From the NCBI GenBank assembly GCA_028819235.1, contig JAPPMC010000107.1:1-56270 (forward strand): DNA of 56,270 nucleotides, given 5' to 3'. The stretch's first letter is position 1; each line of letters begins with the position of its first letter. Under the pieces are notes generated by a model, which ran no database searches, was not told the origin of the DNA, and was given only the letters and a program-made list of their open reading frames with translations. Shown here piece after piece: positions 1 to 9,050 of the stretch. The translations under genes and the position numbers were made by a program. The DNA comes from Bryobacterales bacterium (GTDB lineage: Bacteria > Acidobacteriota > Terriglobia > Bryobacterales > UBA6623).

Positions 1-361
1 GCGCTACCAGCGGGCCGCCGGGCCCGTCGTGACAGGGGTTTTGGCTCAAGCACGATCTATCGGCGTCCCCAGGGCGTCCGCCATGGTTTCGAGGACCACC
101 CTCTCGGCTCGGGTCGACCCGCCGAACTAACTGTCCTGCCCAGGTTCGCGGCTACCGGACGTCGACCGCGGGGCCGAACGGAGGACTAGGCCCCGACATC
201 GGGGAGAGCGCCAGCAATAGCGACCCGTCGTGATTCACAAAGGACGCTGGGACGAGACACCCGCCTGAGACATCGCGGCAATTCGCGAAGTGTGGGTACG
301 GGATGCCAGTGCGTGTGTTGCAGACGAACATGGTCCCGTGTTCCTGCGACAGCCCTTCTAT
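1..361. other. No recognisable gene
   Basis: I see no convincing coding region or structured element here. The open frames on both strands have arginine- and proline-rich low-complexity translations typical of antisense frames in high-GC DNA. It may be the downstream flank of the small leftward genes at 362-716. Confidence 0.4.
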
Positions 362-499
362 TCAGGGGCGCTTGACTTGAATGTTCCCCGACAGCATTCG
401 CAACTCGCCTGCCGCATCCCCTTCGGGGCTCGTGTCCTGAGCGAACAGCCGGGCGACCGCCAGCGCGACCGCAAGAACGAGTGCCCATGTGGCGCTCAT
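362..499 (-). CDS. Small secreted or membrane peptide, 45 aa
   Basis: This frame encodes 45 residues starting MSATWALVLAVALAVARLFA. The start is a hydrophobic segment of about 18 residues ending in a plausible signal-peptidase-like F-A-Q junction, followed by a short polar tail with several charged residues. It begins 4 nt after the stop of the 70-residue gene at 504-716, so the two look co-transcribed, divergently from the type IV secretion operon. Small secreted or lipoprotein-like genes (VirB7, TrbK or entry-exclusion types) are common beside such operons, but there is no lipobox cysteine and I cannot assign a family. It could be a chance frame. Confidence 0.4.
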   Translation of the reverse strand: MSATWALVLAVALAVARLFAQDTSPEGDAAGELRMLSGNIQVKRP

Positions 500-503
500 C
501 GGC

Positions 504-716
504 CTATTCAACGGTCGGCAGCTGTCGCGAAAGGCTGACGATCTGGCTAAGTCGTTCCTCGGTGATCGATTGTCGGCGCTCCTTGAAGGCTTCCAAAGCG
601 GAGATCCGTTTCTCCAGAGGCGGCATAGCTTCTGAGAAGGAGGCTGAGAAGTCGCTGCACGTCGCCTCGCCTACGGCGAGTTTCGCTGCACTCCCGTTTG
701 TCTTGAGTCCATTCAT
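504..716 (-). CDS. Small hypothetical protein with coiled-coil-like C-terminus, 70 aa
   Basis: The frame starts at ATG 716 with a GGAGGA ribosome-binding site 8 nt upstream. The C-terminal half (about residues 31-66) has charged residues and leucines or isoleucines in a heptad-like spacing (LEKRISALEAFKERRQS), suggesting a short coiled coil. The stop lies 4 nt before the start of the 45-residue hydrophobic peptide, so the two form a small leftward unit. A second ATG in another frame sits between the same ribosome-binding site and this start, but its translation looks less protein-like. I do not recognise the family; a partner or regulator of the divergent secretion operon is possible. Confidence 0.45.
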   Translation of the reverse strand: MNGLKTNGSAAKLAVGEATCSDFSASFSEAMPPLEKRISALEAFKERRQSITEERLSQIVSLSRQLPTVE

Positions 717-1401
717 CGGTCATTCCTCCTCGGTTGCTCTACGTATTGCCGGTGAATGGGCGTTCCAGCGCTTTGGCTGCTCGCTCGAAATCCTCCATCG
801 AGGACCTGATCCGTGCAGATCAATGACTCCTATGACGGCAGCAACTCTAGGCCTTCGGCCATCCGCCGCACCGCCACGATGGCGGCAATGCCAATGCTGT
901 TCATGCTCCCTCCCAGTGCGCGCGTGCGGAGAACGCAGCTACTCCCAGTGGAAGTCGCGCCGGCCCGAGACATTGGAGCGCCACCGGCGCTCTTGGTTGT
1001 CATTTTCCAAGCCCGGATCCGCCCGCTCACACCGCTCCTCGGGCGGGGCGGCGGCAGGAAGTCCTCGATGCCGGGTGAGACGACGGCGAGGGAGCACCGT
1101 CCGCAGATCGAGGTCCTGAGCAGAGGCGACGTGTAGGCGATGCCCAAGGCCAATCAGCAGGGCGGCTCATGGCGATCTGCAACTGGCGGCGTGGCGTCTG
1201 GCCCGCCTGGCAAGAAGAGGGCGTTCGCACGGTAGCGGCTCACACCCGCCGACAGGGCCAGCGGCGGGGCGGGAATGCGCCATTCCGGGCCTTCCTTGCT
1301 GGTGACGGGGATTCGCGACGCCAGATCGGCGACAGCTATGCGCTCAGACTGCGCAATCTGGCGTGTGTTCCTATATATTTCAATAATTTTCGCTATATGA
1401 C
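717..1401. other. Region without a supported gene
   Basis: Several short frames overlap here on both strands (830-1153 and 1154-1408 leftward, 813-1136 rightward), but none has a recognisable domain or a good ribosome-binding site with natural composition. The leftward frames could be decayed pieces of one gene, because one stops exactly where the next begins. From about 1370 the sequence becomes clearly AT-rich and leads into the promoter of the secretion operon. Confidence 0.35.
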
Positions 1402-1430
1402 TTGACAAAATTCCATGTATGGCGTATATT
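1402..1430 (+). promoter_or_regulatory. Sigma70-type promoter of the type IV secretion operon
   Basis: A perfect -35 box TTGACA (1402-1407) and a near-consensus -10 box TATATT (1425-1430) are separated by exactly 17 nt in an AT-rich island that stands out from the high-GC surroundings. It points toward the virB2-like gene, leaving an untranslated leader of roughly 130 nt. No other comparably good promoter is seen before the virD4-type gene, so it may drive the whole operon. Confidence 0.75.
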
Positions 1431-1568
1431 TTCTAGCAATGAGTCCTGCGGTGGCCTCCGGCGAGCGGTACGGGGCAATAACCCTCATCACATGCACAGG
1501 CCCGTCAGGCCCCGCTGTGGCTCCCGCAGGACTCTCCCTTCACATCTCACCGCCAAGGAGGCCGTCCC

Positions 1569-1868
1569 ATGTCCAATAACTTCCTACCGCGCATCCTCGT
1601 GCGCTTCGCACCGGTGTTCGTTCTTCTGGCTGTCATGCCGGAGTCCTTGCTCGCCCAAGGTGTCAGCCCTTGGCTGCAGGCCGTCACCGTCCTGCAGGGC
1701 GCCTTCACCGGGCCCATCGCCCGAGGCCTGAGCCTGGTCGCCATCGTCATCGGCGGGCTGATGTTCGCCTTCGGCGAGGGCGGCAGCAAGCGCGCCCTGG
1801 CCGGGCTCATCTTCGGCGTCGGCATGGCCATCGGCGCCGTCAACTTCATGCAGTGGCTGTTCCCGTGA
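1569..1868 (+). CDS. virB2: TrbC/VirB2-type conjugative pilin
   Basis: This 99-residue protein should be the major pilus subunit of the type IV secretion system. Residues 1-30 look like a long signal peptide ending L-L-A-Q. Two hydrophobic helices follow (about 48-66 and 77-97), joined by a short basic hairpin, GEGGSKRALAGLIFG, the arrangement typical of TrbC/VirB2 pilins. An AAGGAGG ribosome-binding site lies 8 nt before the ATG. It is the first gene of the operon, and its stop overlaps the GTG start of the next gene by 4 nt (GTGA). Confidence 0.85.
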   Translation: MSNNFLPRILVRFAPVFVLLAVMPESLLAQGVSPWLQAVTVLQGAFTGPIARGLSLVAIVIGGLMFAFGEGGSKRALAGLIFGVGMAIGAVNFMQWLFP

Positions 1869-2185
1869 GCGCCGATACCGTCGCGCCGGCCGTCCACGCC
1901 ACGTACCTGTCCCTCAGCCGTCCCTTGACGGTTATGGGCTGCGAGCGCCGGCTGTTCCTGGGCGCTGTCTGCGCCGGCGCCGCCGCGTTCTCCTCATTCA
2001 ATGCGCCGCTGGCCGGCTTTGTCCTGTTCGGGGCCGGCTTCGGCTTGGGTCTCCTCACCACAAGGCACGACCCTGCCCTGCCGGTCGTGCTGCTGCGCTC
2101 GGCCCGCTGCCGCCGGCGATACGACCCTGCCATGCGCGACGGCGGGCCCTCCCCCCTGCTCGTGCTACCGGAGGCTCCGCGGTGA
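1865..2185 (+). CDS. virB3: VirB3/TrbD-type inner-membrane secretion component
   Basis: The 106-residue frame starts at GTG 1865, overlapping the virB2 stop. Features of the VirB3/TrbD family are visible: an N-terminal segment ending LSRPLTVMGCERR, one hydrophobic hairpin (about residues 30-65), a HDP motif after the hairpin and a terminal RRRYDP. VirB3 normally sits in the inner membrane and works with the VirB4 ATPase, which is the next gene and overlaps it by 4 nt. Length is normal for the family. Confidence 0.85.
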   Translation: MSADTVAPAVHATYLSLSRPLTVMGCERRLFLGAVCAGAAAFSSFNAPLAGFVLFGAGFGLGLLTTRHDPALPVVLLRSARCRRRYDPAMRDGGPSPLLVLPEAPR

Positions 2186-4596
2186 CCCGCCACTCCGCAG
2201 CCCCGCTGCACTTGCAACTTCCCTGGCTGGGCCTGGCCCGGGAAGGAGTGGTGATCACGAAGCGCGGCGAGCTGCTCGCCGCCGCCAGCCTGCGCGGGGC
2301 CCCCTTCGAGTGCCGGTCCGCCGCGGACCTGGACCGCGTGGCACAGCGCTGGGCGCGCGCGCTGCGCAGCCTGCCGGTCGGATGCCGCATCCGCTGGCAG
2401 GTTTGCAAGCGGCGTCTGGACGTGCTGCCGCACCGCGACAGCCCTGACCCGCTCGAGGCCAGGGCGCGCGCCGCACGCCACTCCCACCTGATTTCCCGAG
2501 GGCTGTTCAGGATCGATGCGAGCGTGTTCTGGGTCTGGGATCCGCAACTGCCGCCGCAGCCCCCCGAGGGTCGCCCCCGCTCTGCCCCGCGCCGGGTTGC
2601 CGAGCGCGTCGCGCTGTGGCTCTCGCAGGACCGCACGCGCCGTGTGCAGCTGGCCCACCTGGAGGCCGCCTGCGACCGCTTCGAGGGCACCGTGTCTGCC
2701 TTTCGCGGCCTGGTGCACGACGTGACCCCTCTGGCGCCGCTGGCAGGCGAGGCCCTCCTTCGCTGCCTGGCCATTCCCTCAAACTCCCGCCGCGCGGCCC
2801 TGTCGGCACACTTTGCGGGGGCCCACGGCCTCGACCGCCAGCTCGCCCTCAGCGACGTCGAGGCGCACCGCGACTTCCTCCTGGTCGACTCCGAGCGCGT
2901 CGAGACCTATGCCCTCATCGACCCGCCGTCAACCTCCCGCGCCCACCTCTTCGCCGAGATTCTCGACCTGCAAGTCGAGCTGGACTTGGCTTGCGAGTGG
3001 TGCCGGGAGGACGCCGCCAGGTCCCGCCGCCGCATCCGCTCGGCCCGACGCCACTACCACCAGAAGCGCTACAGCATGCTCGCCCACGCGAGCGCCGGGG
3101 ATGCCCCGCCGCAGGCGCAGGGCGCCCTCGAAGACCGCGCCGCCGAGGCCGAGGCCGGCCAGCTCGGGGAGGCGCTCCGCGAGCTGGAGGTCGACGGGCT
3201 GCCCTTCGGTGACCACAGCCTGTCGGTCGCTTTGCGTGCGGAGGACGCGGCCCGCCTGGAGCGCCTGCGTCCCGAGCTGCTGCGGATCGCCTCGGCCAGC
3301 GACGCCCGCTTCCATCGCGAGACCTACAACGGCCTCAACGCCTGGTTCGCCATGGCGCCCGGCAACCACGAGCGTCAGCTGCGCCGCAACTACCTCTCCG
3401 CCGCGGTCGCGGCCGACCTCGCGCCGCTGTGGGCCGCGGACTGCGGGGACGAGCGGGACGCCCACCTCGGAGACGAGCACCTCGCCATCTTCGAGACCCG
3501 CCGCGGCACTCCTTATTACTATTGCGCGCACGCCGGCGACATCGCTCACGCCCTGGTGGTCGGCGCCACCGGCTCCGGCAAGAGCTTCCTGCTCAACTTC
3601 CTCCTCGCCCAGGCGCGCAAGTACCGGCCGCGCGTCTGCATTCTCGACCTCGGCGGCTCGTACCGCCACCTCACCGAGCTGGTCGGCGGGGCCTACCTGG
3701 AGCTGGAGCTCGGCAGCGGGGGCATGTCGTGCGGCTTCAACCCCTTCCGGGCCCTCGAGCCGACCGCCGAGAACCTGCAGTTCCTGGCCGCCTTCGTGCA
3801 GATGCTCCTCGAGATCGAGGGCCATCCGTGCGACTCCGCCGCACGCTCCGAGATCCGTGGGCAGGTCGCAGCGCTCTATGAGCTCGAGCCCGAGGCCCGC
3901 ACCCTATCCTCCCTGCGCGTCTTGCTCCCGGCAGTCCTGCGCGGCCCGCTGGGCCCTTGGACGCGCGGAGGCATCTGGGGCAGCGCCTTCGACAACCGCG
4001 AGGACAGGCTCACCCTCTCGGACTGGCAGGCTGTCGACCTTGCGGGCACGGCCGGCAAGCCCGAGCTGGCCAGGGCCCTCGTCTTCTACCTGCTGCACCG
4101 CTTCGGCACGGCCGTCACCGCGCCCTCGGAGCTCGAGCGCTGGAAGCTTCTCGTCGTCGACGAGGCCTGGAAGTTCCTCGCGGACCCGCACATCGGCGCC
4201 TACCTCGGCGAGGGACTCAAGACCTGGCGCAAGTCCAACGCCGGCGTCGTCCTGGCCACGCAGTCCCCGGGCGACGCCGCGCGCAACGCCAGCCTGTGCC
4301 GAACGGTCGCGGAGAGCTGCCTCACCAAGATTCTGCTGGCCAATCCCGAGCTTGACCCTGCCGAGTACGCCGAGGCCTTTGGCCTCAGGCCGGCCGAGGT
4401 CGAGGCCGTGCGCCTGCTGGTGCCCAAGCGCCAGCTACTGCTGCACCGCCCCGGCGTCTCGCAGGTCCTCGAGCTCAACGTGGACCGCGCCAGCTACTGG
4501 CTCTACACCACCAACCCCGTCGAGGCGGCGCGCCGCCGAGAGGCCATCCGCACGCTCGGCTTCGAGCGCGGCCTCGACTCCCTGACCAAGACCTAG
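2182..4596 (+). CDS. virB4: VirB4/TrbE-type ATPase of the type IV secretion system
   Basis: This 804-residue protein is the large hexameric ATPase that powers pilus assembly and substrate transfer at the inner membrane. The N-terminal half (about 1-400) is the VirB4 membrane-proximal region. The C-terminal half is the RecA-like motor, with Walker A GATGSGKS at 461-468 and Walker B LLVVDEAWKF with D660 and E661, followed by a LATQSPGDA motif. It starts at GTG 2182, overlapping virB3, and ends 14 nt before the virB9-like gene, with an AGGAGG site between. Length is normal. No VirB11-type second ATPase is present in the operon. Confidence 0.93.
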   Translation: MTRHSAAPLHLQLPWLGLAREGVVITKRGELLAAASLRGAPFECRSAADLDRVAQRWARALRSLPVGCRIRWQVCKRRLDVLPHRDSPDPLEARARAARHSHLISRGLFRIDASVFWVWDPQLPPQPPEGRPRSAPRRVAERVALWLSQDRTRRVQLAHLEAACDRFEGTVSAFRGLVHDVTPLAPLAGEALLRCLAIPSNSRRAALSAHFAGAHGLDRQLALSDVEAHRDFLLVDSERVETYALIDPPSTSRAHLFAEILDLQVELDLACEWCREDAARSRRRIRSARRHYHQKRYSMLAHASAGDAPPQAQGALEDRAAEAEAGQLGEALRELEVDGLPFGDHSLSVALRAEDAARLERLRPELLRIASASDARFHRETYNGLNAWFAMAPGNHERQLRRNYLSAAVAADLAPLWAADCGDERDAHLGDEHLAIFETRRGTPYYYCAHAGDIAHALVVGATGSGKSFLLNFLLAQARKYRPRVCILDLGGSYRHLTELVGGAYLELELGSGGMSCGFNPFRALEPTAENLQFLAAFVQMLLEIEGHPCDSAARSEIRGQVAALYELEPEARTLSSLRVLLPAVLRGPLGPWTRGGIWGSAFDNREDRLTLSDWQAVDLAGTAGKPELARALVFYLLHRFGTAVTAPSELERWKLLVVDEAWKFLADPHIGAYLGEGLKTWRKSNAGVVLATQSPGDAARNASLCRTVAESCLTKILLANPELDPAEYAEAFGLRPAEVEAVRLLVPKRQLLLHRPGVSQVLELNVDRASYWLYTTNPVEAARRREAIRTLGFERGLDSLTKT

Positions 4597-4610
4597 GAGG
4601 TCAACAATCC

Positions 4611-5405
4611 ATGAGAGCAGTCCTGATCCCGGCCGCGCTGGCCCTGTGCTGGGTCCTCGCACCCCCGCACGCCGCAGCGCGCAGCGTGCAGGCCGGGCCC
4701 GACGATGTCGTCGAACTCCGCGCCAAGCTGCGCTTCGCCACTACCGTCGTCCTGCCAGCCGACGAGCAGATCCTCGACTGGGTCTGCGGCGACGCCGAGT
4801 ACTGGAGCGTACAGGGCGCGGCCAACCTGGCCTTCGTCAAGCCCACCGCCGCGGGCATCGAGACCAACGTCACGCTGGTCACCGACAAGGGCCACGTGTA
4901 CACCCTGCACGCCAGAGAGATCGGAGACGACGGCAAGGACCCGGACCTGAAGCTGTTCCTGAGCCCAACCTCGGCAGACCCGCAGGCCTCTCGCCTGCGG
5001 CCGCCGCGATTCGAGGCGGCCGGGGCCGCAGCGGAGAGCGCCCAAGAGGCCGACCGGGCGCGCCGCCAGGCCCGGGAGGCTATCGAGAGGGCACGGCTGG
5101 GCGCCCTCGAGCAGGTGGAGTCCTTCCGCACCGCCTACCCGCTGAGCCTGCGGTTCGACTACCGCCTCGACAAGGGCGCCACCGCCCCTCCCTTCCGAGT
5201 GGCCGCTATGTGGCGCGACGACCGCTTCACCTACATCCGGGCCGACCCCGAGGAGGCCGCCGCGCTGTATGAGACACGCGACGGCCAGGCGTCGATGGTG
5301 CCCTTCGACTTCGCGGACGGCCTCTACGTGACCCGGAGGCACCTGGCGGACGGCTGGCTGCAGATCGGCAAGAGCCGGCTGCGGTTCTGGCGCAACGAGC
5401 CCTGA
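4611..5405 (+). CDS. virB9: VirB9/TrbG-type outer-membrane core component
   Basis: This 264-residue periplasmic protein would form the outer-membrane core complex with the VirB10-like protein. An N-terminal signal peptide (about 1-24, ending A-A-A-R) is followed by a beta-rich N-terminal domain (DEQILDWVCGDAEYW region, about 50-115), a linker rich in A, E and R, and a C-terminal domain with YVTRRHLADGWLQIG near the end, typical of VirB9/TrbG/CagX. No VirB7 lipoprotein gene is visible beside it. The stop is separated from the virB10-like start by a GGAGG site. Confidence 0.87.
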   Translation: MRAVLIPAALALCWVLAPPHAAARSVQAGPDDVVELRAKLRFATTVVLPADEQILDWVCGDAEYWSVQGAANLAFVKPTAAGIETNVTLVTDKGHVYTLHAREIGDDGKDPDLKLFLSPTSADPQASRLRPPRFEAAGAAAESAQEADRARRQAREAIERARLGALEQVESFRTAYPLSLRFDYRLDKGATAPPFRVAAMWRDDRFTYIRADPEEAAALYETRDGQASMVPFDFADGLYVTRRHLADGWLQIGKSRLRFWRNEP

Positions 5406-5418
5406 GGAGGTGGCAGCC

Positions 5419-6603
5419 ATGCGCATCAGGAAGGTACTCGACAGGATCCCCCGCCCTCCCGGCGCCATCCCGGCCAAGGCCCAGACTTGGGTGCTGGCCA
5501 GCCTGACCGCTGTCATCGTCATCGCGCTGCTGGCGTTCCCGGGCCAGCCGCCGGACCCGGCCGGCGCCGGACCGGCCGACGACTACCCTGCAGAGGGCGG
5601 CCAAGCCTCTCCGCCAGACCTCGCCTCGGTCGAGGGTGCGGCCAGGCGAATCCGCGATGGCGCACACAGGGACGCAGAACTGCGCATGCGCGGCTCGCTC
5701 GGGATTGAGCCACCCTCCCCGGACGGCCTGCCGCCCCCACCCGGCGAGCTCGGAGCGTCGCCGCCCGCCGGAGATCACGCCGACGACTACCCGCCTCCGC
5801 CCAGTGTCGAGGACCGCATTCGCGAGCAGGAGCGCCTGCGCCTCTACGAGTCGCTGCAAGCGCCCGTGCTCGTCCAGACGGCGCGGGTCGAGCAGAACCA
5901 GGGCACGGCCCCCGACGCTGACGTCCCCAGCCCGGCTCCGGAAGTTCCGCCGCCAGACCCGCGACTGCCCCCCGATGCTGCCGAGCCGGAGCCCGAGGGC
6001 AGCGTTCTCGCCGAGGGCGAGTTCATCGAGGCAGTCCTGACCAATCGCCTGGCCGGTGACTACACCGGCCCGGTCAACGCAATGGTCTCCGCGAACGTCT
6101 GGGACCGCCGCCGCCGCCGCGTCCTTGTCCCGCGCGGCACACGGGCCCTCGGCTGGGCCAGCCACGTGGAGGCTTGGGGCCAGTCGCGCCTGGCGGTCAC
6201 CTTCCATCGGCTGGTGCTGCCGGACGGGCGATCCCTCGGGCTGGACGACGGCATGGGCCTGAGCCAGGCTGGAGAAACCGGCCTTAAGGACCGGGTCGAC
6301 CGGCACTATGCCTCGTCGATGATGGCCGCCGGCGCGGTCGGCGTCCTGGCGGGACTCTCCCAGGCCGCCAGCCCCCAAGACGCGCTCTTCTCCCGGACGG
6401 CGGCGGTGCGCTCCGCAGCCGGAGGCGGGCTTTCCCAGTCCGCGATGCGCATCCTGGACCGCTTCCTCAACCGCCTGCCCCGCATCACCATCCGGGAGGG
6501 GCACCGCGTCCGCATCTACCTGACCTCCGACCTCTTCGTCCCGGCGGCCGCCGGCCCGAAGCGCCCGCCGACAAACTCCCGGAAAGGAGACCCCATCCCA
6601 TGA
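5419..6603 (+). CDS. virB10: VirB10/TrbI-type core component
   Basis: This 394-residue protein spans the envelope and links the inner-membrane machinery to the outer-membrane pore. A cytoplasmic N-terminus is followed by one membrane helix (about 18-38), a long proline-rich periplasmic stretch (about 40-200) and a C-terminal TrbI domain with PRGTRALGWA and VLPDGRSLGLDDGMG motifs. I chose ATG 5419 because a GGAGG site lies 8 nt upstream; GTG 5410 would overlap that site. The stop overlaps the next ATG by 4 nt. Confidence 0.9.
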   Translation: MRIRKVLDRIPRPPGAIPAKAQTWVLASLTAVIVIALLAFPGQPPDPAGAGPADDYPAEGGQASPPDLASVEGAARRIRDGAHRDAELRMRGSLGIEPPSPDGLPPPPGELGASPPAGDHADDYPPPPSVEDRIREQERLRLYESLQAPVLVQTARVEQNQGTAPDADVPSPAPEVPPPDPRLPPDAAEPEPEGSVLAEGEFIEAVLTNRLAGDYTGPVNAMVSANVWDRRRRRVLVPRGTRALGWASHVEAWGQSRLAVTFHRLVLPDGRSLGLDDGMGLSQAGETGLKDRVDRHYASSMMAAGAVGVLAGLSQAASPQDALFSRTAAVRSAAGGGLSQSAMRILDRFLNRLPRITIREGHRVRIYLTSDLFVPAAAGPKRPPTNSRKGDPIP

Positions 6604-7460
6604 AGACCAAGATCGCCATCGCCGCCACCGTCCTGCTGCTGGCCGCCGCGCCGGCCGCTCCGTTCTGGGGCGCATTCTTCGCCGGCATCGGCAAGGCCGT
6701 GGGCAAGGCCATCGGCATCCCCCAGCTGGGAGGAGCCTTGGACGGCCTGATGCCCGTAACCGTCAAGGCGGCCCAGCCCGTGGTGGACGCCGCCAACCTG
6801 CGCCTCGCCCAGCTCCGCGAGATCCGCTCGATGTCCACCAGCACCCTGGAGCACTTCTCCGGCGTCGCCGGCACGCTCCGCGACCTCGGCAACCTGGGGC
6901 AGTTCCGCGCCCGTGCCGCCAGCTGGCTGCGCAGCTCCGCCGCCGACCGGTTCGGGACCTCCGGCGCATGGTCGGCGGCACTCAACGGAGACACGCCGCG
7001 CTCCGGTGCCGCCCGCGCCTTCGGGAGCGCCACGGCCGACGTGCCGGACTGGAGCGCCGCCCTCGGCACGCTCCCCAACGCGCTGCGCGTCGGTGTGCGG
7101 CGCGAGCACGCCAGCCTTGAGCTGGCCGATGCCGCCGCCGTGCGGTCGATCGCCGTCCTCGGGGAGACGCGCCGGCTGGCCGCCGAGCGGCGAACCGCCA
7201 ACCGGCGCCTCGAGCGCGCCGCGCTGGACCCCACCGCGGCCGCCCAGTCCATGCCGGCGCTGCTGGGCAAGGTCTCCGTGGGCCAGCTGCGCCAGATCGA
7301 CAGCGCCGAGCACACCAACCAGCTGCTCGACGCACTGCTCGAGGCCGAACTGGCCGGCCTGAAGCGCGACCGCGACCGCATGGCCCGCTCCATGCAGGCC
7401 GCCGCCGAGTACCGCGCGCTCGCATCCGCCCAGCCGCCTGCAAACTGGCGCATGCCCTGA
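6600..7460 (+). CDS. VirB5/TrbJ-like minor pilus or periplasmic protein
   Basis: This 286-residue protein has a clear signal peptide (about 1-20, MKTKIAIAATVLLLAAAPAA) and a mostly helical, alanine-rich mature part with coiled-coil-like stretches, ending in a helical region (SAEHTNQLLDALLEAELAGL, about 239-258) of the kind seen in TrbJ/VirB5 proteins. VirB5 proteins sit at the pilus tip or assist assembly. The position before the virB6-like gene matches the trbJ-trbL order of other conjugation operons. Sequence similarity in this family is weak, so the assignment rests mostly on context. Confidence 0.7.
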   Translation: MKTKIAIAATVLLLAAAPAAPFWGAFFAGIGKAVGKAIGIPQLGGALDGLMPVTVKAAQPVVDAANLRLAQLREIRSMSTSTLEHFSGVAGTLRDLGNLGQFRARAASWLRSSAADRFGTSGAWSAALNGDTPRSGAARAFGSATADVPDWSAALGTLPNALRVGVRREHASLELADAAAVRSIAVLGETRRLAAERRTANRRLERAALDPTAAAQSMPALLGKVSVGQLRQIDSAEHTNQLLDALLEAELAGLKRDRDRMARSMQAAAEYRALASAQPPANWRMP

Positions 7461-7479
7461 GAGGAGAACCTGATCCGCC

Positions 7480-8367
7480 ATGCAACTGCTGCCGACGCCG
7501 CCCCCGGTGCCCCCCACCGATCCCACAGAGTTCCCGCTGGTGTGGGCCTTCGCCTCGATCGACGCCGCCATCGGGAACCTTGCCCCCCTCTTTGTCGGGG
7601 AGGGCCTGCTCCTGTTCCGCGCCCTGGCCGCCCTGACCATCTCCTGGTTCGGCGTCCAGACTGCGCTCTCCGGACGGGGCGTGCCCTGGAGCCGGCTCAT
7701 GCCGCTCGTGCTGGGCATGTCGTTCAGCCTCGCCATGCTGCGCTTCTACACCGTCGGCGTGCCCGGCCTTGGGCTGCCCGTTTCCACCCTGCCCATCCGC
7801 GCCGCGGACTTCTACTCCAGGCAGATCGACGGCTTCATCACCTGGGAGTTCGCGCGCTCGTTCCACGACGGCTGGCAGGAGCTCACGTCCATGAGCTTCT
7901 TCGACTTCTTCGTCGGTGCGGGCTCGCTGATCTGGACGTTCGTCATCCTGCTGTTCAACTCCGCCTGCACGGCCCTGCTGATCGCGTCGATCGCCGCCGG
8001 CCGCGTGGCAGCCGGAGCCTGCGTGGTGCTCGGCCCGCTGTTCATCCCGTGGCTGTTCGTGCCCAAGATGGACTTCCTGTTCTGGGGCTGGCTGCGCTCC
8101 TACCTGCAGTTCTCCTTCTACACCGCTGTGGGCTGGACCTTCCTGGCCCTGTGCACCTCCATGCTCAACGGGGTCTGGCGCGCCGTCCCGTCCGGGCTCG
8201 GAGCCCAGGTGGTTTGGTTCTTCTACTCCGGGGCGGTCCTGCTGGTGGCCGTCCTGTCCATGTTCAAGGTCCATGCGCTGACCAATGCCATCTTCCACGG
8301 CTCGGGCAGCTTCACCAGCGGGGCCGGAGCCGCCTTGGCGCCGGCCGTCCGGCGTGCGGTCCTGTGA
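7480..8367 (+). CDS. virB6: VirB6/TrbL-type polytopic inner-membrane protein
   Basis: This 295-residue protein has at least five hydrophobic segments (about 43-60, 69-86, 147-166, 170-195, 205-230 and 245-265), fitting the TrbL/VirB6 inner-membrane channel component. The central stretch with GRVAAGACVVLGPLFIPWLF resembles the conserved core of the family. An AGAGGAGAA site precedes the ATG. It sits between the VirB5-like and VirB8-like genes. Confidence 0.82.
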   Translation: MQLLPTPPPVPPTDPTEFPLVWAFASIDAAIGNLAPLFVGEGLLLFRALAALTISWFGVQTALSGRGVPWSRLMPLVLGMSFSLAMLRFYTVGVPGLGLPVSTLPIRAADFYSRQIDGFITWEFARSFHDGWQELTSMSFFDFFVGAGSLIWTFVILLFNSACTALLIASIAAGRVAAGACVVLGPLFIPWLFVPKMDFLFWGWLRSYLQFSFYTAVGWTFLALCTSMLNGVWRAVPSGLGAQVVWFFYSGAVLLVAVLSMFKVHALTNAIFHGSGSFTSGAGAALAPAVRRAVL

Positions 8368-8396
8368 CCCAGGCGAACGAGGCGAGAGGAGGCGAA

Positions 8397-9047
8397 ATGC
8401 GACCAAGCGAGGCATACGCGGAGATCTGGGCCGAGCTGCTCTCCACGAACCGCTACCTGAAGATTGCGCTCGGCGCGCTGTCGGCGCTGTGCGTCGGCCT
8501 GCTGGCGCTGAACTGGCGCACCTTCGACCGCTTCGAGAACCTGTCGCCGATCGTCGTGCGCATCGACGACGTAGGGCGCGCAGAGGCCGTGCGCTACGAG
8601 GCGGCGACGTATGTGCCGGACATCGCCAAGCCCGAGGTCAAGTACTTCCTGCGAAGGTTCCTCGTGCTGCACCGAGAGCGGCGCTCCGGCGTTGCGCTGG
8701 AGGCGTGGAAGCGGTCGCTGCTGTTCCTGGAGAAGCCGCTCGCGCAGCGCATTGCGCAGGAGCAGGAGGCCAGTGGCGGGCTGGCGCGCTTCCTGGCCGG
8801 CGAGGGCCCGGAAGTGGGCGTCGAGATCAACGCTGTCCAGGTGCAGCCCTCGCGCCAGCAGCCCTACCGCGCCCGCATCGACTTCACCGAGGTCTCCAGA
8901 GACGTCACGGGGGCGGCCGTCGGCCGTTCGCGCTGGACGTCGGAATTCGAGTTCCGCTTCTTGCCGACTCCGCCGCGAGCGCTGCTGGCCGTCAACCCTC
9001 TGGGGCTGGTGATCGGCTACTTCCGGGCCGACCGCATTGAGGACTGA
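8397..9047 (+). CDS. virB8: VirB8/TrbF-type assembly factor
   Basis: This 216-residue bitopic inner-membrane protein should act as an assembly hub. A short cytoplasmic N-terminus (SEAYAEIWAELLSTNRYLK) is followed by one membrane helix (about 22-40) and a periplasmic VirB8-like domain with the typical C-terminal NPLGLVIGYFRADR. I chose ATG 8397, which has a GAGGAGG site 5-6 nt upstream; the longer open frame upstream is an out-of-frame shadow of the virB6-like gene. Length and topology are normal for TrbF/VirB8. Confidence 0.87.
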   Translation: MRPSEAYAEIWAELLSTNRYLKIALGALSALCVGLLALNWRTFDRFENLSPIVVRIDDVGRAEAVRYEAATYVPDIAKPEVKYFLRRFLVLHRERRSGVALEAWKRSLLFLEKPLAQRIAQEQEASGGLARFLAGEGPEVGVEINAVQVQPSRQQPYRARIDFTEVSRDVTGAAVGRSRWTSEFEFRFLPTPPRALLAVNPLGLVIGYFRADRIED

Positions 9048-9050
9048 GCC

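Noticed and set aside
830..1408. Two abutting leftward frames as a secretion-accessory gene such as a lytic transglycosylase
   Set aside because: No catalytic glutamate motif or natural composition could be found, and the upstream frame starts inside the promoter region.
2813..4585. 590-residue alternative frame within the virB4 gene, and similar long frames antisense to virB4, virB10, virB8 and argS
   Set aside because: High-GC DNA keeps shadow frames open; their translations are low-complexity and lack the motifs seen in the real genes.
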